Below are positions 44,375-51,954 of a DNA stretch of 64,000 bases, piece by piece. Numbering within the stretch: position 1 is the first letter of the stretch; every line of letters begins with the position of its first letter. The notes under the pieces are model-generated. The model was not told where the DNA came from, made no database searches, and saw nothing but the letters and a program-made list of their open reading frames with translations. Position numbers and translations under genes: made by a program. The stretch comes from Methanomassiliicoccaceae archaeon COG_1 (lineage in GTDB: Archaea > Thermoplasmatota > Thermoplasmata > Methanomassiliicoccales > Methanomethylophilaceae): positions 1-64,000 of the forward strand of contig JAQQTI010000005.1 of assembly GCA_028561875.1 (NCBI GenBank), in the 5' to 3' direction.

Positions 44375-45237
44375 TGGAGAGCATCACCCACGCGGACCTG
44401 GCGAACGAGATCTCCATGACCCGGTCCGCCTTCGGGGGGACCTTCCTGGTGGTGGAAGGCGTCACCGACAGCCGCCTCTACGCCAAGTTCGCCGACCCGG
44501 AGAACGTGCGCATCCTGATCGCCCACTCCAAGGACAACGTCCGCCGCTCGGTGGAGGAGTCCTGCGGGAGGAGAGGGGACAGGGCGGTCGTCGGCATCGT
44601 GGACAAGGACATGGACGGCCTCATCGGCAAGAGGCGCGACCCCCCGGTGTTCGAGACCGACCTCAACGACATGGAATCCTCCATACTGCGCTCGCCCGCC
44701 TTCGGAGACATCCTCGCCGAGTACGGGGACCGGGAGAGGGTGGAGAGGTTCGTCGAGAGGAACGGCGACATCCCGTCCCGTTTGGCCGAGTCCGCCGCGC
44801 CCATCGGGTACCTGATGTACCTCTCGTACCGGAAGGGCATGAACCTGAGCTTCAAGGACCTCGACTTCGAAAGGTTCATCGACAGGGACACCCTGGCCAA
44901 CGACGTGCCGAGGATGGTCTCGGACGTCTACGCGAGATCGATGGGGCAGATGCACCCGAAATCCGCGGTCACCGACCAGGTGCGGTCGATGATGAGGAAG
45001 GGAGCGGACCCGTGGGAGGCCGTCCGCGGGCACGACGCGGTGAGAATCCTCGCCATCGGCCTGAGGTACGCCTTCGGGTCCTACAACTCCAGGCGCATGA
45101 TGGACGGTGAGCTCGGGGGGGCGCTCCGCCTCGCCTACAGCATGGAGTACTTCCGCGCCACGCGGCTGTACGCATCCACCGACGCCTGGTGCAGTGAGAA
45201 CGGTCTGACCCTCTGGATCAGCCATCGGTCTCCTTGA
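44371..45237 (+). CDS. DUF4435 (Toprim-type) protein, AriB-like effector
   Basis: 288 residues. DUF4435 signatures: FLVVEGVTDSRLY (catalytic-type Glu), HSKDNVRRSVEES, GIVDKDMDG (Asp-x-Asp) and FETDLNDMESSIL. Toprim proteins cut nucleic acid with Mg2+; AriB is a nuclease toxin that cleaves tRNA in characterised PARIS systems. Start ATG overlaps the ATPase stop. Convergent 20-base overlap with xseB. Confidence 0.75.
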   Translation: MMESITHADLANEISMTRSAFGGTFLVVEGVTDSRLYAKFADPENVRILIAHSKDNVRRSVEESCGRRGDRAVVGIVDKDMDGLIGKRRDPPVFETDLNDMESSILRSPAFGDILAEYGDRERVERFVERNGDIPSRLAESAAPIGYLMYLSYRKGMNLSFKDLDFERFIDRDTLANDVPRMVSDVYARSMGQMHPKSAVTDQVRSMMRKGADPWEAVRGHDAVRILAIGLRYAFGSYNSRRMMDGELGGALRLAYSMEYFRATRLYASTDAWCSENGLTLWISHRSP

Positions 45238-45463
45238 AATCCTCCTTCTTCGGCCCGGCCGAGGTCTCCATGATCTCCTGCACCTTGCGCTCGCTCTCGT
45301 CGAGGATCGTGCGGCAGTGCTCCCGGAGGGCGACGGCCCTCCCGTAGACCTTGAGACTCTCGTCGAGGTCCAACTCCCCGCTCTCCAATTTCTTCACGAG
45401 GTCTTCGAGCTCCCTCATGCTCTCCTCGAACGTCATTCCCGAAACATCGGCTTCGTCGCTCAT
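45218..45463 (-). CDS. xseB: Exodeoxyribonuclease VII small subunit
   Basis: 81 residues, typical length. Family motif MTFEESMRELEDLVKKLESG then LDESLKVYGRAVAL. Binds XseA. ATG 45463 overlaps the xseA TGA by 4 bases. Confidence 0.93.
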   Translation of the reverse strand: MSDEADVSGMTFEESMRELEDLVKKLESGELDLDESLKVYGRAVALREHCRTILDESERKVQEIMETSAGPKKEDFKETDG

Positions 45464-46794
45464 GATGCATTCATCTCCTTCCTCTTGATCTCGGCGTCCG
45501 CCGAGCCGTCGCGCATGCGCACGGTGATCAGCGAGCCAACCTCCATGCTCCCCACCGATGTAATCGCCCGCCCGTCCGGGCCGGTGACGTAGCTGTATCC
45601 CCTGTCGAGCACCTTGTTCGGGTCCAGCCCGCCGAGCCCGGCGGCGGCCCTTTCGAAGCGCGACCTCGCGGAGGCCCGCAGAACGGACATCGCATGGCCC
45701 AGGGCATCGGACAGCGCCCTCGCCTCCGCCCTCCTGTCCTTCACCAGCGAGCGCAGCGCAGGGGCGAGACCCGCCTCCGCCCGCGCGAACCTCCGGTGCA
45801 TCTCGGACGCCTTCGCGCCGAGAGCGGACGCCGCCCTCCGCGACAGGTCGTCAAGGCGCATCTCCTCGGCGGCGACCGCCTCCTCCGCCTTGCGAGGGGA
45901 CAGCTTGTAGTCGGCCGCGCCGAACCTCGCGCGCATCCTCTCGACCACGGCGGACAGGGCGCGGTCCAGCCTCACGCCGTAGCCGGCGATCTCTCTGAGG
46001 ATCTCCCTCCGGTCGCGGAGCGCCATCTCCGCCGCCGCGGTGGGCGTGGCGGCGCGCTTGTCGGCGACGAAGTCGGCGATGGTGAAGTCCGTCTCGTGCC
46101 CCACCGAGGATATGACGGGGGCCTTCGAGGCGGCGATGGCCCTCGCCACCGCCTCCTCGTTGAACGCCCAGAGGTCCTCTATAGAGCCCCCGCCGCGGCC
46201 GACGATGATGACATCGGCGCCGGCCCTGTTGAGCAACTCGATCCCCGCCGCTATCGACTCCGCCGCCCCCTCGCCCTGGACCTTCGCCGGCGCGAGCAGG
46301 ATGTCGGCGGGGAACATCCTCCCCGAGGTGGTGACTATGTCGTGGATGACTGCGCCGGCGGGAGACGTCACCACGCCGATGACCTTCGGGTACGCGGGCA
46401 GGGGACGCTTCCTCGAATCGTCGAAGAGGCCCTCGGCTTCCAGCTTCTTCTTCAGCGCCTCGTATCTCAGCCAGAGGTCGCCGGTGCCGGAGGCGCGCAT
46501 GCTCTCGACGACGAACTGGTAGCTCCCCCTCTGTACGTACATGTCCACGCTGCCGTAGGCCTGCACCTTCATGGAGTCCGCGGGTTCGAAGCCGATTCTC
46601 GCCCGGGAGTTGCGGAACATCACGGCGCGGACCTCGCTGCCGAGGTCCTTGATCGTGAAGTAATAGTGGCCCGAGGGATAGCGCTTGACGTTGGAAAGCT
46701 CGCCCGCGACCCAGAGGTCGCGCACCCCCGGGGCGGCCCCGAAGAGCTCCTTGACGCGGGTGTTGAGCTCCGTCACGGTTATGGTCTCGGACAT
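45460..46794 (-). CDS. xseA: Exodeoxyribonuclease VII large subunit
   Basis: 444 residues. N-terminal OB fold (VWAGELSNVKRYPSGHYYFTI-like, from about residue 25), catalytic domain with VVTSPAGAVIHDI, GRGGGSIEDLW and GHETDFTIADFVADKRAATP, then a long coiled coil and a closing RGYSYV segment. Degrades single-stranded DNA to oligonucleotides. ATG 46794 lies ~28 bases after an archaeal A/T box (about 46817-46825), leaderless, showing that this bacterial-type gene uses an archaeal promoter. Confidence 0.93.
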   Translation of the reverse strand: MSETITVTELNTRVKELFGAAPGVRDLWVAGELSNVKRYPSGHYYFTIKDLGSEVRAVMFRNSRARIGFEPADSMKVQAYGSVDMYVQRGSYQFVVESMRASGTGDLWLRYEALKKKLEAEGLFDDSRKRPLPAYPKVIGVVTSPAGAVIHDIVTTSGRMFPADILLAPAKVQGEGAAESIAAGIELLNRAGADVIIVGRGGGSIEDLWAFNEEAVARAIAASKAPVISSVGHETDFTIADFVADKRAATPTAAAEMALRDRREILREIAGYGVRLDRALSAVVERMRARFGAADYKLSPRKAEEAVAAEEMRLDDLSRRAASALGAKASEMHRRFARAEAGLAPALRSLVKDRRAEARALSDALGHAMSVLRASARSRFERAAAGLGGLDPNKVLDRGYSYVTGPDGRAITSVGSMEVGSLITVRMRDGSADAEIKRKEMNAS

Positions 46795-47170
46795 CGGCCC
46801 GCCATGGGCGAGGTCGGATATTAACATGGCCCAGGCCTCTGCGCCCCGCCTCCCACGCGGGAGAGGTCGTATCGCGCCCAGGAGACGCCGCCGATGGCCC
46901 CGGCGCCGGAAGGCGGTAGGAACCTCCGGCAAGTGTCGGGCCAGGCTTCCGAGTATAAAAACAAGACGGCCTACATGCCCCCCTGGCGCCCTAAATAGCC
47001 ACACCCCCTCGTCCCCCCATGGAACGGTCTGCACGGACGACGGGCGGCGCCGGCCTCTCTGTGAGTATAGTGTGCGAGGGCGACGGCGAGCTGTGGGATG
47101 CGCTAGAAGAGGCGTTGTCCCGCCGGCACGGCGGAAACCTTAATGAGCGGGCGACCGATGGGGAGAGCAC
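46795..47170. other. Intergenic region with a possible leaderless small frame
   Basis: Contains the xseA promoter, then an A/T box CCTAAATAG (about 46990-46998) placed ~25 bases before an ATG at 47019. That frame starts MERSARTTGG and contains EGDGELWDALEEAL, but it has no stop before entering the next gene out of frame (stop at 47453). It may be a small protein that lost its stop or a chance frame. A second box near 47135-47142 probably serves the next gene. Confidence 0.3.
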
Positions 47171-48202
47171 ATGGCAAGACGTTGCCCAAGATGCGGATCG
47201 GTCGTTCCCGACGGCTCCCTCACCTGCTCCCAATGCTACGCCGAGGTCCCCCGCGGAGAGGAGACGCCCCGGCGCGCCCCGTACAAGACGAGGGAGGAGC
47301 ACAGGCGGGAGGTGGACGCCCGCAACAAGAGCATGTCCGTCTCCATGGCTCTCGCCATATTCCCGGCGTTCTTCGGCCTGCTCGGCCTGGGCCTCATCTA
47401 CCAGGACAGGCGCGACGAGCAGGGATGGGTCTTCTTCGGCCTGGGCCTGGTGATCTTCGCGATACTGGTGTTCCTGGTCGAGAACATGGGCGGTAGCCTG
47501 CTGAGCTCGATACTCCTGGCAATCTCGATCCTGTTCATCTCGCTGGTGTACATCTCGACCGCCGTATCGGCCGCCGCCTCCACCCTCTTCGGGTCGTTCC
47601 GCCTATTCGGGCTGAGGTTCCGATCGGTACTTGCCGCGGGCGCAGAGGCCGATAGCCATCTCCGACGCCATCTTCGCGAGCTCGGCAGCGCCCCTTCTCT
47701 TCCCGACCTGCGCCGGGTCGTCGCAGAACGTCCGACGGTAGGCCTTGACGATGATGTCGGGCTCCTGCTCCGGCCGCTTGCACTTGAGGCTCACCGGCTG
47801 GTGCGCCATGATCGACGGCAATATGGTGGTGATGAAGTTCACGTCCCACGGCTGGTTCGTCAGGTACTTGGAGAACTCCTGCCTGATGTCGTAGCTGGTG
47901 GCCTCGCCGCCCCTGACGAGCTCGCGGAACTCGCGCACGGCGTCCCCGAGGGGGATGCCTCCGTAGAGGAGCGGCGTCTCGAAGCCTTTGGACTCAGCGT
48001 AGTCGAGCTTGTCCTTCCCAAGGTGCTTGGGCTCCACCCCGATAACCTTGTCGTAGACGAGGTCGTACTCCCCGCCCTCGAGGTCGACCTCGCAGACGCC
48101 CATCGAAAGGATCTCGTCGTAGGGGTAGCCCTCCGCGCCGGACGTGATCGTCTCGACGACGTAGATCTTTTCCGCCATGCCTCTCCAACTCCCTCTTCGT
48201 AG
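47171..48202 (+). CDS. Zinc-ribbon membrane protein, running on antisense to the next gene
   Basis: The real protein is about residues 1-145: zinc ribbon CPRCGSVVPDGSLTCSQC (5-22), a basic linker, then three hydrophobic segments (about 54-70, 82-102, 107-137). It then continues with no stop for ~200 residues that are pure antisense of the convergent DEDDh-like gene, ending in TAG at 48202. The true end is probably near 47,605. Function unknown. Confidence 0.65.
   Translation: MARRCPRCGSVVPDGSLTCSQCYAEVPRGEETPRRAPYKTREEHRREVDARNKSMSVSMALAIFPAFFGLLGLGLIYQDRRDEQGWVFFGLGLVIFAILVFLVENMGGSLLSSILLAISILFISLVYISTAVSAAASTLFGSFRLFGLRFRSVLAAGAEADSHLRRHLRELGSAPSLPDLRRVVAERPTVGLDDDVGLLLRPLALEAHRLVRHDRRQYGGDEVHVPRLVRQVLGELLPDVVAGGLAAPDELAELAHGVPEGDASVEERRLEAFGLSVVELVLPKVLGLHPDNLVVDEVVLPALEVDLADAHRKDLVVGVALRAGRDRLDDVDLFRHASPTPSS
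47603..48178 (-). CDS. Catalytically inactive DEDDh (DnaQ-like) exonuclease paralogue
   Basis: 191 residues. Aligns with the DEDDh exonuclease at 60231-60908: YVVETITSG against LVLDTETTG, TSYDIRQEFSKYLTNQPW against TAYNMQFDLDRFLYREPW, and AYRRTFCDDPAQVGKRRG against AYRHILKDEDPAGIRGKQ. All catalytic positions are changed: DxE becomes ExI, the motif-II Asp becomes Glu, and the motif-III His and Asp are lost. So it is probably a nucleic-acid-binding or regulatory paralogue. A/T-rich box near 48204-48211 gives a leaderless ATG at 48178. Ends in TAG, and its 3' end meets the run-on gene 47171. Confidence 0.72.
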   Translation of the reverse strand: MAEKIYVVETITSGAEGYPYDEILSMGVCEVDLEGGEYDLVYDKVIGVEPKHLGKDKLDYAESKGFETPLLYGGIPLGDAVREFRELVRGGEATSYDIRQEFSKYLTNQPWDVNFITTILPSIMAHQPVSLKCKRPEQEPDIIVKAYRRTFCDDPAQVGKRRGAAELAKMASEMAIGLCARGKYRSEPQPE

Positions 48203-48552
48203 AAAAAGACCGCTGGTTTCGGCCCCTGAGACAGCTGGTGAGGAGGGGGCCCCGCCGAAGCTGGTGTGGGCGTAGCCCGTCGGGAAGACGGCAGGGGAGC
48301 AGGGCTCGCCCGTTCCGTCTGCATCGACTCTGTCGCGGAACTCGACAAGGTTCTTCGCCGCTGGCCGACCCCCTACCTCGCCGAACCTCGCCCCTTGCCA
48401 TCCTCGGAATGAGTGGCTGCTTCGACACCGAGGTTCGTATTGCCCCGGCGGTGACGGACGGGTCCGCGCGGACTCTGGGAACGGGCCCTCGGACGCCGAT
48501 GGCCGAAGATTTGATTTGTCATCGGATCAATTTTGACTTTCCAGCGAGGGGA
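48179..48552. other. Intergenic region, no gene recognised
   Basis: 374 bases. The left edge has the promoter of the inactive DEDDh gene. The rest shows no credible frame, repeat or RNA structure. Confidence 0.4.
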
Positions 48553-49542
48553 TTATGCCTTCTGGGTAATCTTCAGCGCATGGAACCTCTGCGTCGAATC
48601 GTCCCCCGCGGCAAGCGCCACCAGCTCGGCGATGTGCAGCACGGGGATTCCTCCCTCCACGGCATCGTAGAAACGGAAGCAGTTGGGGCAACCGACCACT
48701 ATCGCGTCCGCCCCGGCGCACTCGACCTGCCTCTCGGCCATCAGCTCCCCGGATATCCGCGGAACGCTCTTCCCGCAGCAGCCCGAGGGGTTGCCAGCCA
48801 GTTCCGCACCCGTGGCGCGGACGACCGCCTCGAAGTCCTCCCGGAGCCTTTCCGCCGAGCATCCCGGCTCGAGGGCCACCCCGATATCCAGTCCCGGGAG
48901 CCTTTCAATGCCTTCTACGTGCTTAGCCAGCTCCGTGACGATGTGTGGCGCGGCCACCCCCGACCTCTCGAGCTCGTTGGCGCACCCGGCGCACAGCGTA
49001 ACGATCGGCCTCCCGCCCGCGGAGTCGCGGACCCGGTACTTGTAGGCGTCGCGCTGGCCGTCCGTCATCGAGCGTAGCGCCACGGGATACATGCAGCAGG
49101 ACCGCCGGGGCAGCTCCGCGGAACCTACGCCCACGGCCTCTAGGGCCTTCCACCCGGCGTACTTCAGATAGGGCGTCCTCGACTCCACGATGCACCCCGG
49201 CATGAAGTAGGCGTCCTTACCGGGGAGCATGTCCGGTACTTCCCCTCTCCACTCCTCGCCCGCCGGTTTGGACACCGTCCCGAACTCGGCGAAAGCCGCC
49301 GGCACCTGGATGTCCTTGACCTCCTGCTTCCGGTGCAGCATGACCTGCTTCGGGTCGGTGCTAGGGCAGACCTCGGAGCACCTCCCGCAGCCGATGCAGT
49401 CCCCGACATTCCCGTCCAGGCCCTGCATCTCGAGATATGGGTCGCAGCCGCCGTGCGCGAATGACGGGCAGACCTTCTCGCACCTCCTGCATCCGATGCA
49501 CGCGGCCATCAGGTTAGCCAGCTTCGCGATGTTGTCGGCCAT
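48553..49542 (-). CDS. HdrD/GlpC-like iron-sulfur oxidoreductase (ferredoxin + two CCG domains)
   Basis: 329 residues. Two 4Fe-4S ferredoxin motifs: CIGCRRCEKVCP (15-26) and CIGCGRCSEVCP (49-60). Two cysteine-rich CCG domains follow: the first with RRSCCMYP and LCAGC, the second with SGCCGKS and VGCPNC. This is the HdrD (HdrC+HdrB fusion) architecture of heterodisulfide reductases and related oxidoreductases, here shorter than HdrD (~400), so the actual substrate is uncertain. A/T box (about 49568-49576) ~26 bases before ATG 49542: leaderless. Ends TAA. Confidence 0.85.
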   Translation of the reverse strand: MADNIAKLANLMAACIGCRRCEKVCPSFAHGGCDPYLEMQGLDGNVGDCIGCGRCSEVCPSTDPKQVMLHRKQEVKDIQVPAAFAEFGTVSKPAGEEWRGEVPDMLPGKDAYFMPGCIVESRTPYLKYAGWKALEAVGVGSAELPRRSCCMYPVALRSMTDGQRDAYKYRVRDSAGGRPIVTLCAGCANELERSGVAAPHIVTELAKHVEGIERLPGLDIGVALEPGCSAERLREDFEAVVRATGAELAGNPSGCCGKSVPRISGELMAERQVECAGADAIVVGCPNCFRFYDAVEGGIPVLHIAELVALAAGDDSTQRFHALKITQKA

Positions 49543-49633
49543 GGTGGGGGAGAGTAGGCGCCCTTCGGGTTTATACTGTCGCCCGCGTGCCGGGTGGAAA
49601 CCGCTATATCTGCCCTAAGCCGTCGCCGTGGGC

Positions 49634-50413
49634 ATGGAAGCGTCCGAGACCCGGGACATCCGCGAGGCGAGGAGATATGTCGAATCGGTACGCGCGAAGA
49701 TCGCGTCCGCCGAGAAGGTCATCGAGGAGCGCCCTGACTCCAACCAGGCCAGGATGCTGCACGTAACGCTCAGGAACCTCCGCGCCGAACTCCGGGAGGG
49801 GGAGGCCGCCCTGACCATCCTGACCAGAAGACGCGAGGCGGCTGCCGCCGAGGCCGACCGGCTGTCCGCGCTGCTGGACGCCCAAGGGGTCCACCTCGCC
49901 AAGCTTAGGGAGGCCTACGCGCAGGCGCCGGAGCCCGAGAAGGCGGCGATCGCAGAGGCCATGAAGATCGCCGAATCGGAATACGAGGGGATGGAGAGGA
50001 GGTTGCGGGAGACCCGTCCCGGGGATGACGATGGGGGGACGGAGTCCCTCCGTGACGCCCTCGCACTCTCCGACGGGAAGATCGCCGACCTCGAGAGACG
50101 CATCGGCGAGCTGGAGTGCGCCCTCGCTCTGGCCGAGGCGGGGGGCGGCGCACACCACACCGACGCCGCCCGCATCCTCGCCGAAGAGAACGTCGCACTC
50201 AAGAGACGCATCGGCGAGCTGGAAGAGAGGCTCTCCGTGCTCGCCGAGGCCGACCGCAAGCTGTCCGCCCGCCTCGAGATGGCGGGGGACGAGAACGCCG
50301 AGCTCAGGGGCCGGGCCGCCTCCCTGTCCGAGCAGCTGGCCTCATCCAAGAAGGCGACCGCCGACCTCGCCGCTGGCAACGAACGCCTCCGCGCCTACAT
50401 CGGCAGGTCGTAA
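49634..50413 (+). CDS. Coiled-coil protein of unknown function
   Basis: 259 residues, almost entirely heptad-rich helix (for example LRNLRAELREGEAALTILTR and IADLERRIGELECALALAEA); IGEL-centred segments recur. ATG 49634 is ~27 bases after CTATATCT (49604-49611), so leaderless; GTG 49628 is an alternative. No enzymatic motif. Ends TAA; overlaps the convergent CARF gene by 72 bases. Confidence 0.65.
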   Translation: MEASETRDIREARRYVESVRAKIASAEKVIEERPDSNQARMLHVTLRNLRAELREGEAALTILTRRREAAAAEADRLSALLDAQGVHLAKLREAYAQAPEPEKAAIAEAMKIAESEYEGMERRLRETRPGDDDGGTESLRDALALSDGKIADLERRIGELECALALAEAGGGAHHTDAARILAEENVALKRRIGELEERLSVLAEADRKLSARLEMAGDENAELRGRAASLSEQLASSKKATADLAAGNERLRAYIGRS

Positions 50414-51208
50414 ACCGCCCTCTGCCCACATCGAGTCCAGCACCAGGCGGCCCTTCCCTGTCACCACGTAACCCGAACGCGGGCCCCGCGGGCGCTCCAC
50501 CCAGCCGTTCCCAAGCCAGCGGTCGACGTACATCCTCTGGTAGTAGACGGAATCGTTGGACCTCGCCGTCGACCTCCCCCTCCTGCTCCAGCACCCCGCC
50601 TCCCTCATCCTCTGCACCATGACGGTGGAGGACGGGGCCCTCCCCTCGGCCTCGTTGATGGAGTTCCAGATGCGCAGGGCGCGTACCAGCTTCTCGTCCG
50701 GCATCTCGATGGTGAAGGCCGGCATGCCGACCTGCTCACGCACCGAACGGGTCATGCCCACCGGCAGCCCGTCCTCGTAGAACACCTCGCGGACCTTCTC
50801 CCTGGACACGGTGTACTCCTTCGACTTGGAGAAGAAGGGGGTGACCCCGGGGGACATCATCGACGCGGTGGCGGCCGCCACGATGTACTCCGGCGTACCC
50901 GCCGAGAGGTTCACGTAAATCTCGGCGCCGCTGGCGCCCTCCTCGCGAATGATGGTCGTCACCACGCGGAGCATCTCCTCGAAATCGCCCACGCTGCGGT
51001 CCACGTCGATGATCTCCGTTCCGGGCTCCTCCTCGGAGAGGATGGCGCACACGCGCTCGTAGAACTCCCGGTATACGCTGCTCTCGTTGCGACGGCTGAC
51101 GTGGTGCAACAGGTACACCCTGTTCGCGCCGTAGTACCTCACGGCGTCGGTGACCCTGACGGTCTCGAAAGTCACACAGGCGATCATAACGCGCAGTTTA
51201 CGATCCAT
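50342..51208 (-). CDS. CARF-domain transcriptional regulator (DUF6293/Csa3-like)
   Basis: 288 residues. N-terminal ~130 residues form a CARF-type Rossmann domain: VMIACVTFETVRVTDAVRYY at the start, then EIYVNLSAGTPEYIVAAATA (ligand-loop region). The C-terminal part, about 165-265, is a winged helix (VRALRIWNSINEAEGRAPSS). CARF domains bind cyclic oligoadenylates in CRISPR settings, but no CRISPR array or cas gene is visible here. The 3' end runs ~70 bases into the coiled-coil gene. A perfect 18-bp palindrome 30 bases upstream may be its own operator. Confidence 0.75.
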   Translation of the reverse strand: MDRKLRVMIACVTFETVRVTDAVRYYGANRVYLLHHVSRRNESSVYREFYERVCAILSEEEPGTEIIDVDRSVGDFEEMLRVVTTIIREEGASGAEIYVNLSAGTPEYIVAAATASMMSPGVTPFFSKSKEYTVSREKVREVFYEDGLPVGMTRSVREQVGMPAFTIEMPDEKLVRALRIWNSINEAEGRAPSSTVMVQRMREAGCWSRRGRSTARSNDSVYYQRMYVDRWLGNGWVERPRGPRSGYVVTGKGRLVLDSMWAEGGLRPADVGAEAFVASGEVGGRLLG

Positions 51209-51237
51209 GCTGGCTTATGGTCGAATACATTTATTAC

Positions 51238-51255
51238 ATTTATTACGTAATAAAT
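51238..51255. promoter_or_regulatory. 18-bp palindrome in an AT-rich island upstream of the CARF regulator
   Basis: ATTTATTACGTAATAAAT, perfect, overlapping a direct repeat of TTTATTAC (51230-51237 and 51239-51246). The island 51,218-51,273 is strikingly AT-rich in GC-rich DNA. Position relative to the minus-strand start at 51208 fits a combined promoter and autoregulatory operator; a plus-strand role for the 51456 gene is also possible. Confidence 0.6.
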
Positions 51256-51455
51256 TTAATACAATTAAATAGACGACGAGACGTCTGGGAATGGTCGGGG
51301 GGCGTACCCGCCGGACCGTAACAAACCCTTCACCGAGCGCGTCAGAGACCGCCTTCCAAGTCTGACAAGTCCTTCCCATATCCCACCTGACGATGCGCTT
51401 GGAACCCCTTACCCAACGCCTTCCCGCCCATCAGAATCGCATCGGAGAGATTAAC

Positions 51456-51950
51456 ATGAAGAGAAAGAAGTTCGAGAAAGGGCTCAAGGACGCGGCCGGA
51501 GACAGACTGGAACTCATGGACCTGCTCGACGACGTCCTCGACGACTTCGACGAGGGCCGGAGCGCGGAACAGCTTGACGCGCTCGAGGAAGCGCTCGGCA
51601 GGGAGGTCTTCGATCGTTACATGTCCGTGCGCTTCTCGGACAGGGCGAAGGAGGTCGACGAGGCCCGCCACCGCCTCCTCACCGGCCCCGGCCAGTGCAG
51701 AGGCCGGCTGATCGCCTACAACGGAGAGATCGCCGTCTGCTGCTGCGGGAAGATGGCGGCTGCGCTGATCGGCTCCCATGCCCAGTACTCGCGTGGGACG
51801 ATCACCTTCGTCAGCCGGCAGCCGAGGACGTCGGCGGAGCACGAGGGGGCAACCTATTTGGCGGGCCCCGACCTTATGGTCTACCGCGCCAACGCATGCC
51901 CGTTCTGTCACGCCAGGGTGGGCGAGATGAAGGTCCCCGACGCGGAGTGA
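51456..51950 (+). CDS. Zinc-ribbon-ending hypothetical protein upstream of addB/addA
   Basis: 164 residues. Acidic helical N-terminus (LELMDLLDDVLDDFDEG), a Cys pair region CCCGK at about 90, and CPFCHARVG near the C-terminus, together a probable split zinc site. ATG 51456 is preceded by GGAGAGATTAAC. Only 4 bases separate its stop from the AddB-like gene, so likely the first gene of that operon. No family recognised. Confidence 0.7.
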   Translation: MKRKKFEKGLKDAAGDRLELMDLLDDVLDDFDEGRSAEQLDALEEALGREVFDRYMSVRFSDRAKEVDEARHRLLTGPGQCRGRLIAYNGEIAVCCCGKMAAALIGSHAQYSRGTITFVSRQPRTSAEHEGATYLAGPDLMVYRANACPFCHARVGEMKVPDAE

Positions 51951-51954
51951 TGCA

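Noticed and set aside
50342-51300. CRISPR array or cas genes next to the CARF protein
   Set aside because: No regularly spaced repeats and no Cas signature; the AT-rich island has only a palindrome and one short direct repeat.
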